Shown here: positions 1-8,062 of the stretch, piece by piece
Layout: every line of letters starts with the position of its first letter
Position numbering within the stretch: position 1 is the stretch's first letter
Origin: Stramenopiles sp. TOSAG23-2
Lineage: Eukaryota; Sar
Reading direction: 5' to 3'
Length of the DNA stretch: 12,409 nt
Assembly (NCBI GenBank): GCA_900128395.1
Contig: LT649856.1
Location: 1 to 12,409, forward strand
The notes under the pieces: generated by a model
The model's input: the letters and a program-made list of their open reading frames with translations, nothing else
Told to the model about the DNA's origin: nothing
Databases searched by the model: none
Translations under genes and position numbers: made by a program

Positions 1-169
1 TCGAAATATCTGTGCGATTCGTTTCGGTCGAATATGGGTGGGCTTCAATCGCAACGGCTTTGATATTGTCGCCATTCAGAGCTTTAACTAGAGCATTTTG
101 GACTGTATCATGAAGTGCATATTTCCCGCCCTTGGTACAGTTGTTGAGGCATCTGCCACCCCGTATATA
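1..169 (-). pseudogene. Partial retroelement-like (restriction-like endonuclease region) reading frame, truncated at both ends
   Basis: One minus-strand frame stays open for 56 codons from an in-frame TAA (170-172) to the left edge, and it contains no Met. It reads CLNNCTKGGKYALHDTVQ, then a short helix-like stretch, then IEAHPYSTETNRTDIS at the edge. A Cys/Gly-Gly segment followed by a H-D-x-V helix, an acidic residue and an R-x-D reminds me of the restriction-like endonuclease part of R2-type non-LTR retrotransposon proteins and related elements. In that reading the final Asp would be a nuclease residue. G+C is about 47% by hand count, against far lower values elsewhere, and composition changes abruptly near base 165. 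Loss of the 5' part fits 5'-truncated retroelement insertion. A 3' exon preceded by a spliced intron (CAG just upstream of the Cys) is the alternative. The family call comes from remembered motif patterns only. Confidence 0.35.
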
Positions 170-178
170 TTATAATTA

Positions 179-200
179 ATATATATATATATATATATAT
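179..200. repeat. (AT)11 microsatellite
   Basis: An uninterrupted AT dinucleotide tract sits directly beside the GC-richer left-edge fragment. It marks the return to the AT-rich background and could be an insertion target or an assembly-prone junction. Confidence 0.9.
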
Positions 201-368
201 GATGATTTATGAAGGAGTAGCTTTTTTACCTAACTTTAAATCACAGACAGAGGAAGACTCTTTTGAATACTCGTACACTATATACGAGACGTACAATTTA
301 CTTTCTCGTATAATAAATTTTACTCCCCGTATATGTGTTTTTCTCTTACTATATATCATAAAATATTT
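201..368. other. 3' flank of the Tudor-like gene, with nested hairpins
   Basis: No credible gene lies here. The segment is downstream of the minus-strand gene ending at 369 and probably holds its 3' UTR and cleavage site. It carries short inverted repeats built on TACGAG/CTCGTA. CTCGTA (270-275) pairs with TACGAG (283-288). Alternatively TATACGAGA (281-289) pairs perfectly with TCTCGTATA (304-312) across a 14-nt loop. The two stems are mutually exclusive. No clear AATAAA is visible on the minus strand. Confidence 0.4.
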
Positions 369-2141
369 TTACTTCTCTCCTTGATTTGCACTTTTTGTTT
401 CAACAGTTGATAGGTCAACATCCAAAAATACTGGCTCAAGCCCAGTAGCACCTATATCAAATTTAATTTTATGCTTTCCAGTTGTTTCATTATAATCTTC
501 AATGAATCCTGCTCTCCAATTATCTTCTTTTCCCCAATGTACATATAAAAAAGTTTTGTTTAAACTTGCTCCTTTTTTCTTGACCTCTTCCTGTGCAGTT
601 TGTCGTGTTATATATGCCATTTGTTTTCTATATGTCATTTTAGATATTTCTGTTTCAGATAAAAGATTAGATGCTGGAACTTTCAGTTCAAATCGAGACT
701 TCCTTTTCGCTTGTTTTGATCTTTTCGCATTCATATCTGCAACTTTTGCACGGAGAAACTTTTGAATACGTTCGTTTTTTTTCTCACTTCTACTTTTTTT
801 ATTTAAACTTGATGAAGAAGCTACTGATGCTGGGGTAGAAGATACAATTTTTCTTTTCTTTTTTATAGTTGAAGATGAAAATTTTTTGCTCTTTCCTACT
901 GTTGCTGGAGACTTTTTAATAAGCTTTTTTTTCCTAATTACCAGTCGTGCGCTTAATGGAATACTGGCTGGAGAGTCAGTGGGAGATGTCCTTGGTGATG
1001 GAGCATCAAGTTCAAATGATTTAATCATATTGAATAACATAGATTCTTTACAAACCATACCTTCCAATGGAAAAGATGCACAGAAACACCGCAATTCACG
1101 ATCATTATCTTCTTCCTTTTTATTATTACCTTGTAATAAACTATATTCAAATCCATATGATTTCCATCTTGTACATATTTTATCATATAAATGATCATTG
1201 TTATTACACAGCGTTTTAAAATTCTTAGGAACCCTCTTATATTTGTAATTTTTATTATTGATTGTTTTTTTTTTTTTTGAAGAAGAAGAAGAAGCAGACT
1301 TTTTCTTACTAGAACCGCCTGGAATCAACGCGCACTTTTTCTTTTCTTGAATTGAACATGCCTTGTTATTATTCATTTTACCATTACTATTAGTAATATT
1401 GTTTTCTGCCCCAGGACTAGATAAGCTCCATTCTTGTCCTTGTGGTGGCTTGAATTGACGTTGATACTTTCCAGATCTTGATGGATTGAACCACATTTTT
1501 TTAACTTGATCAATAATGTGGCGATTTGATTTGTCATAATGTCGCTTATCTGTTTTACGATTTTCACGTATTGCATCCATCATTTTGATTTTTAACTGTT
1601 TTGTCAATAAAGTATTTTCACTTGCATACATGTGGGTAATGTTGGTATATTTCAAGTCTGCTGCAAATTTTTGCCATCCTTGCAAAGATACTTTTGCAGC
1701 TTCACCTATATTCATAGCCCATATATGCCCCTTCTTCAAAACTTCTGTTAAATGGGCAAGTTGTGCGTCTAACATACCATCAGGAAAATTCTGTATGTAT
1801 AAAACCTGTATTGTATAGGCTTTTCCAATCTTTGAAATTAGCTTATCCATGATCGAAGCTGGTAGTTCATCTGTCAAACCATAATCTTTCATGTGTAAAA
1901 TAGACATATCGTACCTGGTGTGATTATCCAATTCATGATATAGCCTTTTTAACGAATTTCCTTCGTTCTTAGTAATACTTCTACCGCTACGAGGAACTCT
2001 AATTTCACCACCCATTTCCAATATCAGCTTTTTTGATGCTGAGTCCATTTCCAAAAATTCAAAATCAATACTAGCTGTTGCATTCTTCAAAGTATTCTTA
2101 CTACCACGATGCTTATTTTGCCCTTTATCATTTTGCGGCAT
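369..2141 (-). CDS. Basic protein with algal-type N-terminal module and C-terminal Tudor-like domain (hypothetical, probably nuclear)
   Basis: 590 residues. The first Met is used; an in-frame TAA lies 39 nt upstream (2178-2180) and the stop is TAA. Three parts are visible. (1) Residues 35-225 form a folded module with GGEIRVPRSGRSI near the start, an alternating leucine pattern (LYIQNF, NIGEAAKVSLQGWQKFA, THMYASE) and a closing MWFNPSRSGKY. I associate this pattern, often ending in W-W-N-P, with diatom and other algal proteins of unknown function. (2) Residues 265-475 are Lys/Ser-rich, with a possible small ordered patch at 305-375 (ICTRWKSYGFEYSLL, then RCFCASFPLEGMVC). (3) Residues 530-583 look Tudor-like (FLYVHWGKEDNWRAGFIEDY, then TGKHKIKFD), resembling Pds5/Agenet-type Tudor domains in which aromatic residues can read methylated lysine. 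Many basic clusters (KKKRK near 427) suggest nuclear import. Chromatin reading is an inference; the N-terminal module's role is unknown. It shares a divergent promoter region with the glycosyltransferase gene. Confidence 0.85.
   Translation of the reverse strand: MPQNDKGQNKHRGSKNTLKNATASIDFEFLEMDSASKKLILEMGGEIRVPRSGRSITKNEGNSLKRLYHELDNHTRYDMSILHMKDYGLTDELPASIMDKLISKIGKAYTIQVLYIQNFPDGMLDAQLAHLTEVLKKGHIWAMNIGEAAKVSLQGWQKFAADLKYTNITHMYASENTLLTKQLKIKMMDAIRENRKTDKRHYDKSNRHIIDQVKKMWFNPSRSGKYQRQFKPPQGQEWSLSSPGAENNITNSNGKMNNNKACSIQEKKKCALIPGGSSKKKSASSSSSKKKKTINNKNYKYKRVPKNFKTLCNNNDHLYDKICTRWKSYGFEYSLLQGNNKKEEDNDRELRCFCASFPLEGMVCKESMLFNMIKSFELDAPSPRTSPTDSPASIPLSARLVIRKKKLIKKSPATVGKSKKFSSSTIKKKRKIVSSTPASVASSSSLNKKSRSEKKNERIQKFLRAKVADMNAKRSKQAKRKSRFELKVPASNLLSETEISKMTYRKQMAYITRQTAQEEVKKKGASLNKTFLYVHWGKEDNWRAGFIEDYNETTGKHKIKFDIGATGLEPVFLDVDLSTVETKSANQGEK
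1265..1278. repeat. 14-base A/T homopolymer inside a coding region
   Basis: An uninterrupted run of 14 T on the plus strand (A on the coding strand) encodes KKKK directly after a Ser run from a (TCT)n stretch, within the low-complexity middle of the 590-residue protein. The reading frame is intact on both sides, so no frameshift is evident, but the site is prone to slippage. Confidence 0.9.
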
Positions 2142-2812
2142 CTTGTTATTTCTTTTTCTTTCTCTCTCTTTTTTTATTTATACAGTTTTAAGTATTGTAT
2201 ATATCTCTAGTTGTGTGAAAACATTTTCTTTCTTCTTTCCTGTTTAGAAATAAATATAATAATATAATAATTCAGAGAGTTGTTTATATAACTAACAGGG
2301 GATGTATGATGTATGACATTATTATATTATATTATTAATTAAGGCTATCTATAGCACATCATCATTACTTATTAGTAGTACTATGACTTATTCATTTTTG
2401 TTGTTGTGTTTTTTGCAACTTTTTTGCTTTGCACCAACTTTGTTAGACTACATATAGTATAGTACAGGCACAATTCTACTTTTATTTTATTGACTTAAAT
2501 TATTATTGCAATCAAAGATAGTCAAAATAGCCTATATATTTTATGCTTAACACTACTATACTAAGGCCTATTACATGCTAAAACAATTATTATCCTAAGT
2601 CCTTTTTTTTTTTGAACTTTTTTTTTAACTTATCCGATACTGTAATAAATGCTAATAATATCCTAAATATCCAGATACTCGAATATAGATATATATAGAT
2701 ATATAGATATGATATATGATATATATATCGATACAACCAGAAGAATAGAAACAACGTTGTATAATAATAATAAGTACACCAATAATAATAATTATAAATA
2801 TTAATTTAAAAC
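2142..2812. promoter_or_regulatory. Divergent promoter region between the Tudor-like gene (left) and the glycosyltransferase gene (right)
   Basis: This 671-bp gene-free spacer must contain both 5' UTRs and both promoters. Next to the left gene, 2150-2174 is almost pure pyrimidine on the plus strand, giving a purine-rich leader on the coding strand. The centre holds T-runs (2604-2613 and 2620-2627) and scattered AT-rich sequence. The right third is a compound ATAG/AT microsatellite followed by AAT-type repeats reaching the right gene's start. Many TATA-like words are expected by composition, so no single TATA box can be assigned. I see no tRNA or other RNA gene. Confidence 0.55.
2684..2730. 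repeat. Compound (AT)n/(ATAG)n/(ATG)n microsatellite
   Basis: Imperfect AT, ATAG and ATG units run in tandem for about 47 bp, just upstream of the plus-strand glycosyltransferase gene. They probably lie in or near its promoter or 5' UTR. Short AAT-type runs follow at 2760-2772 and 2781-2792. Confidence 0.8.
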
Positions 2813-4399
2813 ATGCATAAACGTAGTAGTCGTGGAAAACCTATGAATAGGATGCATTCATCGACGCGTGCTAGCGAAAAAATAAATAGGAAATGCTTTG
2901 CATTATGTATGGCTGTTATACCAATAGCTATTTTTTCAGCTTTATTGACGTTTGGTCCTTTTTTTGTATCGGAATGGATAAATAAAATGTCACGAAAATC
3001 ATCATCTAGTAGTGATGGGGGTAATAGCGTGCGAAGTTTAAATACACAAGGTGCAGCTCTTTCTGGTGGAATTTTTCATTCTTTTTTTAGTTCTTCACAG
3101 TCTGTACCTGAATATCATGCAAAAGCTTGGTCACATCCATTGAAGAATAAAAACTTTAAGATATATGTATATGACTTACCGGAAAAATTTAATACACAAG
3201 TATTACGTGAAAGTTGGAGATGTGGACATCACATGTTTGCTGCAGAAGTTGCATTTCATAAATATTTATTAGGAAGTGCACAACGTACTTTGGATCCAAC
3301 CAAAGCGAGCTTGTTTTACATACCTGTATACACAACTTGTAAATGTACAAGTTTTGCTGGCAACGGGCCGGATCCATGGTTTGGTAGAAATTTAATGACA
3401 GAAGTTATCAATCACGTATCGACAACATATCCATATTGGAATAAAAAACAAGGTCGTGACCATGTTGTTGCTGCAACACATGATTATGGCGCATGTTATG
3501 ATTATTTAAGACCCAATGCTAAAAAAATTGGAATGGTATCTGAATTAAAAAATGCTATTATTTTATCCACGTTAGGTGATCGAAATTTAAAAGAATGTTA
3601 TAATCCAAGAAATCACATTACCATTCCAACATTTCTACCAGTTGCTGCATTAGGTGGTAAACGTATGCGAGCAGATTGGACAAAAGCAGTAGGGGTAACT
3701 TTACCATTGAAAGAAGACGATCCACATTTTTTTGACGACAGTAAACGCGATCGACCTTGTTTCTTTTGGGGTGCATTAGAATGGACCGACGCTCGGGGTA
3801 ATGTTGATAATAGTTATAGTCATGGCATAAGGCAAGAATTACAAAGGCAATATAAAGATGATTCCTACTTTACATTAAAACATGTAACCCGTGATGGTGA
3901 TGGTAAGCTAGGGATCGTAGAATATGCAAAACATTTAAAACGAAGTGTATTTTGTTTAGCTCCCGCTGGTTTTGCACCATGGTCTGCCCGTATATACGAA
4001 GCTATACATTATGGATGCATACCAGTAATTATTGCTGATACTATAATTTTACCCTTCGATGATCAATTAAATTGGAAAGATTTTTCTATAAAAATATCTG
4101 AACATGATTTAAAAAAACCTGGAATGTTGAAAGAAACATTACAATCATTGACTGCATTCGATATAAAAAAGAAACAAAATGCGTTAAAGATTGCTAGGAA
4201 GGCTATAATGTATCAATTTCCTACCCAAAAAGCAAAAACAATTTCTCAAAGAAATTTTAATGGCTTTCAAACTTCTGAAATTGGTGGCGTCGCATTTGAT
4301 TATATTATGCGTGAATTACAAATTAAAGCGAATGCCAGAAATGTCGTAAAAGAAAGTGTAAAAATACGCCAGGAAGCAAGATTAAATAATTGGCTTTAA
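2813..4399 (+). CDS. Exostosin-family (GT47-like) type II membrane glycosyltransferase
   Basis: 528 residues. The start is bounded by an in-frame TAA at 2807-2809; Met11 and Met14 are possible alternatives. A short basic cytosolic tail precedes one hydrophobic segment (about 28-53, FALCMAVIPIAIFSALLTF) and a Ser/Gly-rich stem, the topology of Golgi type II glycosyltransferases. The catalytic region begins at FKIYVYDLPEKFN (115-127), a typical exostosin opening. It continues through AEVAFHKYLLGSAQRT and ASLFYIPVY, and reaches the family's most conserved stretch at 377-409, which includes RSVFCLAPAGFAPWSARIYE and GCIPVIIAD. That last block is thought to form the nucleotide-sugar binding site. 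Length suits a single-domain GT47 protein (plant and algal cell-wall or glycoprotein enzymes) rather than a two-domain animal EXT. Donor and acceptor cannot be read from the sequence. Its 3' end converges on the large gene to the right. Confidence 0.92.
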   Translation: MHKRSSRGKPMNRMHSSTRASEKINRKCFALCMAVIPIAIFSALLTFGPFFVSEWINKMSRKSSSSSDGGNSVRSLNTQGAALSGGIFHSFFSSSQSVPEYHAKAWSHPLKNKNFKIYVYDLPEKFNTQVLRESWRCGHHMFAAEVAFHKYLLGSAQRTLDPTKASLFYIPVYTTCKCTSFAGNGPDPWFGRNLMTEVINHVSTTYPYWNKKQGRDHVVAATHDYGACYDYLRPNAKKIGMVSELKNAIILSTLGDRNLKECYNPRNHITIPTFLPVAALGGKRMRADWTKAVGVTLPLKEDDPHFFDDSKRDRPCFFWGALEWTDARGNVDNSYSHGIRQELQRQYKDDSYFTLKHVTRDGDGKLGIVEYAKHLKRSVFCLAPAGFAPWSARIYEAIHYGCIPVIIADTIILPFDDQLNWKDFSIKISEHDLKKPGMLKETLQSLTAFDIKKKQNALKIARKAIMYQFPTQKAKTISQRNFNGFQTSEIGGVAFDYIMRELQIKANARNVVKESVKIRQEARLNNWL

Positions 4400-4717
4400 A
4401 ATAAAATGATGGATAAAATTTAAAACGTACACGCGTACGAAAGTAAATATACGAGCTTAATATATATAATATTTTACGTATGATATATACGTGTAACTAA
4501 AAATTATTATAACTTGTACGCTTCGTAGATTTTAACCATCAATATATTAACTTTTACGAACGTAGATTTTATTTTAAAAAAAATATAAAATATTTTTTAA
4601 TTTGTATCATATCATATCATACGCATTTAATTTATATATATATTATTATGATATTTACTTCGTATCTTCTCTCTGTTCGTATATTACGCGAGTATAAAAT
4701 ATATAATTTTCTCTTTT
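4400..4717. other. Convergent intergenic region with two overlapping or abutting 3' ends
   Basis: No gene is visible in these 318 bp, which must hold the 3' UTRs of both flanking genes. AATAAA overlaps the end of the glycosyltransferase gene (4400-4405). Several small inverted repeats occur: CGTAC/GTACG (4426-4430 and 4435-4439) and ACGTAT/ATACGT (4476-4481 and 4487-4492). The decamer CGTATGATAT (4477-4486) has its reverse complement ATATCATACG at 4614-4623, so each converging transcript carries a CGTATGATAT copy. An 11-bp direct repeat, CGTAGATTTTA, starts at 4525 and again at 4561. Confidence 0.5.
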
Positions 4718-7700
4718 TTAAATCATACCCCCTTCTATACGTATTCTCTCAGCTTCCGCCCTAGCTGCTGCAGCTTCTTCTGATCTTTTTTGACCAATTT
4801 CATGCAGCTTTGCAGCAACTTCAGCTTTATCAATCTCTGATTGTAATAATCTAGCTTTTCTATTTTGTTCATTTTGTTTCCTCTTTGCTGCTTCTTTTTT
4901 TCGACGATCAGCAGTTCGAGCTCTATAAGCAACTTGTTGTGAGGCAAAAATAGTAGTTTTCATAGAACCATCTTCATCGCCTAATACTTCATCCATTGGA
5001 CGAGCATGTTTATCTATACCTAACAATTGTGCTATTGCATCATCTGATATGACATCTTTAGATTCTTCTTTCATTCGTGGCATAGCACGTGATACTGGCC
5101 TTGAGGACGCTTTTGATGTTGGCCTTGAGCCAGCTAGTGAGGCAGATCTACTTGGTAATTCATCGTCAGGTAAATTGGCATATTTCATTAAACGACTCAA
5201 ACGATTATCTTGACGACTTTTTTCTTCTCTTGTTTGCTGTTCTTCCCGCGCTTCCTTATGTAACCTAGCTGACACCATGCGATCAGGATTCCATAGATTG
5301 ATATGTGGCCCTGTTACACTTTGATGCAATAATTTTAACAAGCGAGTATTACGAGTAGCTATTGGTCTTGATTTTACGGAACGAACAGATCCACGTGAAG
5401 TTCTAGATCTTGCAATGGAATTTATAGATGTGGTTCTGAGCCTTGGTCTTCTTCTTAGTGCAGGATTTTCATCTAATATACGAACTGGGGAATTCTCATA
5501 TAGATCCTCAAAATAACTTTCTAAACGTGTTAACTTATCATCTTCATACGATAAATATTTATTATCATTGTTTAAATCTACATCTTGATGAATAAGACGC
5601 ACTTGCATGGAAAATTTTTCACCACCTTTAATGTTGCCATCTTCATATTCAACGGTATCGCCATTGCGAAAGGCTCTTGATTTTTTTAATTGCTGCCGCG
5701 CCATATGAAAAGTCGCTTCTATTTTTTGCTGCTCCTTATTTTGACCTTTTGGGCGTTGTCCACCTGAAATTAGACGTATTTTAAAGACACCTCGGCGATC
5801 TACTTCTAATTCCTTATCGACACTATCTTGCGCCTTTTTTTTACTAAGCATTTTCTTAAATTTTGTATTTTTATCTGGGGATAAAGCAGAATCTTCATTT
5901 GTTCCTGGTAATTGTCGCACAATGATTTGCTCACGATTTGTTTTAGATGGATTGCCGGATATGTAAAACCAATCCCGTTCTAAATAAATTTCTGTCCCGT
6001 TAATCAGTTCTTTACTTTCATAACCCTCTATACCATCTAAATGCGATTTACTCGGCCCTTCCAATAGACCTTCTATAACGGTACGAGCAGCATAGGAAGC
6101 TTTAGAGCGCCTGATTGATTCTTGGTTGGCTATTTCAACAGGTAGCATGAACCAACGGCCTAATGTCATTGCAGCTGCATTTTTCTCTTTATACAACTTT
6201 TCATAAATTAAATCTTTTTTGGAATACCAACCATTTTGATTTTCCTTCGTTATCGGTCCTTGAAGCCAAAGCTCTTTACCACTTCCTTTCCCCTCGGTTG
6301 ATTGTACTACACATGGCAATGGAACAGGAGTCCCAACGTTAATAGTTTCTGTTTTTGGATTTCGAATTTTTGAAGAAGATTCCAAGCCAATTGTTGCTAA
6401 TTGTGGAGCTTTCATGATTCTTGCTGCTATGCAGCTACCTTGTCTCCATGCCGATGCTGGGGTAGGGGTTCCTTTTGCTCGACCTCCACCATTACCAGAA
6501 CATACGGCAAACCACACTGGGTCACCATATTTGATTGGCTCTTGATTACCTGGATTTCGCATATCATACAATGTAAAAAGCATACGACCATTTTGCTCAT
6601 CGGGTCCAGGATGTGTTGCTTTTTGTCGAATACCATATTTTTCAATATGGGGCCAATGATGAGCTTTAATGATACCGGTGTCCTCCATTACGGTTAAATA
6701 CTTCCCATCACTCATTTGAAGGGCAACTACACTCCCGTAAAATACAGTCGCATTTAAAATAGAAGTGAATTCTGGTAATACAACTTTTTTCTTTGGCCGT
6801 ATTTGCATTTTAGGTGCGTTTTCATCGTTTTTATTTTTATCATTATTATTATTGTTAGATTGTTGTTGATCTTGTCCACCATCAGGCAAAGATCCTGTGC
6901 TAGCTTCTAGGTCTATCATATTTTTCTTTTGCTTATCTACTTGTTTCAATGCTGTTGTCGGCGACAATCCGTTTGGTACTCTAATAATAGTCGTATTATT
7001 TTCATTTAGTGTACTTTTTGGAATTGCACCAAAATAAGATTTTCGGCGCTCTGGAGGTTTCTCTACTTTATCAGGTGTCGGATCATATTCTGATTCACCT
7101 TTACCATCTAATCCAACTAATCGTTGTGTATATCTTTTTTTCCTCATTTTTTTCCTTCTCTTATTTGCTATTTCTGGTGGAACACTTGCGAGTTCATCTT
7201 CCGTATATTTTTTCACTTTTTTACCACCACTAGACACCATTTCATCACCTTGCATTTCTCTTCTACCAACCATTCGAGGCAATTGTTTAATAGCAGCATC
7301 GTTGACTCGAAACATACTCATTCTTCTACCTAGTTTATGTGTACGACGTTCGACGGAACCATGTTTATCTTCTATTTTTTTTTGTTTTGCTAATTGTGCT
7401 TCTATATCCACTTGATCCCCGGAAACTGGTCTAACTTGATATTGCGCTTCTCTACTCTGTGGTTTTCCTTCACTATTTTTTCTCGCAGCAGCTTTTCTTT
7501 CTGCTTTTAATCCAGCTAAATTCATGACAGCAGAACTTGTACGATTTTTAGTACGACTGCTGTTACTTCCACGACTATTATTATTATCACCCCTACGACT
7601 ACTACCAACGCTAGCATAACTATTTTTACGGGTACGTATCTCACTATTGTTATAACCATCTCCTTGTTCGGTATTATACACCTCATCTTCATATTGTTCT

Positions 7701-8062
7701 TCATCATCAGAGAAATTAGAAAAATCTTCATCTGATGAACTCTCCCCTTTTAGTTCTCGTCTTTTTTTAACGCTACCACGATCTCCATCAGCTTTTATTG
7801 GCGTTAAATCTGTTGGTAACGACGATACCCTACGTAAACGTTGTCCTCTTTGGACATATGTGCGTCTATTCTCAGCATTTTTTATATGTCGCCATAAATC
7901 ATTTACACGACCAAACGATCGTGGATGTCTACCACGTTCTATTGCAGCATGGTATCGTTCCGTTATTTGTCGTCTTTGCTCTACTGCTTTATCTCTTACA
8001 TCAAGTTCTTCTGTATCTTGTGCATCATTTAAAAATGCAGCAAAACCACCGCTAAAAGACAT
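4718..8062 (-). CDS. Large charged protein with central beta-trefoil/MIR-like region and C-terminal coiled coil (unknown function)
   Basis: 1114 residues, TAA stop. I do not recognise a named family. The N-terminus (1-75) is a helical, Arg-rich segment (MSFSGGFAAFLNDAQDTEEL, then RSFGRVNDLWRHI). Residues 105-430 are largely disordered, with an acidic patch (SSSDEDFSNFSDDEEQYEDE) and basic clusters such as KRRKKMRKKR. The centre (430-720) looks like all-beta sequence in which a similar strand opener recurs four times: FYGSVVALQMSDGKYLTV (441-458), KYGDPVWFAVCSG (511-523), NVGTPVPLPCVV (575-586) and NGTEIYLERDWFYISG (688-703). This recalls beta-trefoil/MIR domains, such as those at the N-terminus of inositol-trisphosphate receptors. 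Residues 868-1000 are Arg/Ser-rich, and 1045-1108 form a Lys/Glu/Ala-rich coiled coil. No signal peptide or membrane segment is seen. A cytoskeletal, ciliary or scaffold role is a guess. The trefoil reading needs structural confirmation. Confidence 0.85.
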   Translation of the reverse strand: MSFSGGFAAFLNDAQDTEELDVRDKAVEQRRQITERYHAAIERGRHPRSFGRVNDLWRHIKNAENRRTYVQRGQRLRRVSSLPTDLTPIKADGDRGSVKKRRELKGESSSDEDFSNFSDDEEQYEDEVYNTEQGDGYNNSEIRTRKNSYASVGSSRRGDNNNSRGSNSSRTKNRTSSAVMNLAGLKAERKAAARKNSEGKPQSREAQYQVRPVSGDQVDIEAQLAKQKKIEDKHGSVERRTHKLGRRMSMFRVNDAAIKQLPRMVGRREMQGDEMVSSGGKKVKKYTEDELASVPPEIANKRRKKMRKKRYTQRLVGLDGKGESEYDPTPDKVEKPPERRKSYFGAIPKSTLNENNTTIIRVPNGLSPTTALKQVDKQKKNMIDLEASTGSLPDGGQDQQQSNNNNNDKNKNDENAPKMQIRPKKKVVLPEFTSILNATVFYGSVVALQMSDGKYLTVMEDTGIIKAHHWPHIEKYGIRQKATHPGPDEQNGRMLFTLYDMRNPGNQEPIKYGDPVWFAVCSGNGGGRAKGTPTPASAWRQGSCIAARIMKAPQLATIGLESSSKIRNPKTETINVGTPVPLPCVVQSTEGKGSGKELWLQGPITKENQNGWYSKKDLIYEKLYKEKNAAAMTLGRWFMLPVEIANQESIRRSKASYAARTVIEGLLEGPSKSHLDGIEGYESKELINGTEIYLERDWFYISGNPSKTNREQIIVRQLPGTNEDSALSPDKNTKFKKMLSKKKAQDSVDKELEVDRRGVFKIRLISGGQRPKGQNKEQQKIEATFHMARQQLKKSRAFRNGDTVEYEDGNIKGGEKFSMQVRLIHQDVDLNNDNKYLSYEDDKLTRLESYFEDLYENSPVRILDENPALRRRPRLRTTSINSIARSRTSRGSVRSVKSRPIATRNTRLLKLLHQSVTGPHINLWNPDRMVSARLHKEAREEQQTREEKSRQDNRLSRLMKYANLPDDELPSRSASLAGSRPTSKASSRPVSRAMPRMKEESKDVISDDAIAQLLGIDKHARPMDEVLGDEDGSMKTTIFASQQVAYRARTADRRKKEAAKRKQNEQNRKARLLQSEIDKAEVAAKLHEIGQKRSEEAAAARAEAERIRIEGGMI

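Noticed and set aside
199-384. Plus-strand 61-residue open frame
   Set aside because: It starts inside an (AT)n tract, overlaps the end of the minus-strand gene and has the composition of AT-rich spacer. No domain or clear leader is visible.
502-1194. Plus-strand open frames opposite the Tudor-like gene
   Set aside because: They are antisense shadows of a long minus-strand frame with recognisable domains; their Phe/Leu-rich, low-complexity content mirrors the Lys/Ser-rich gene.
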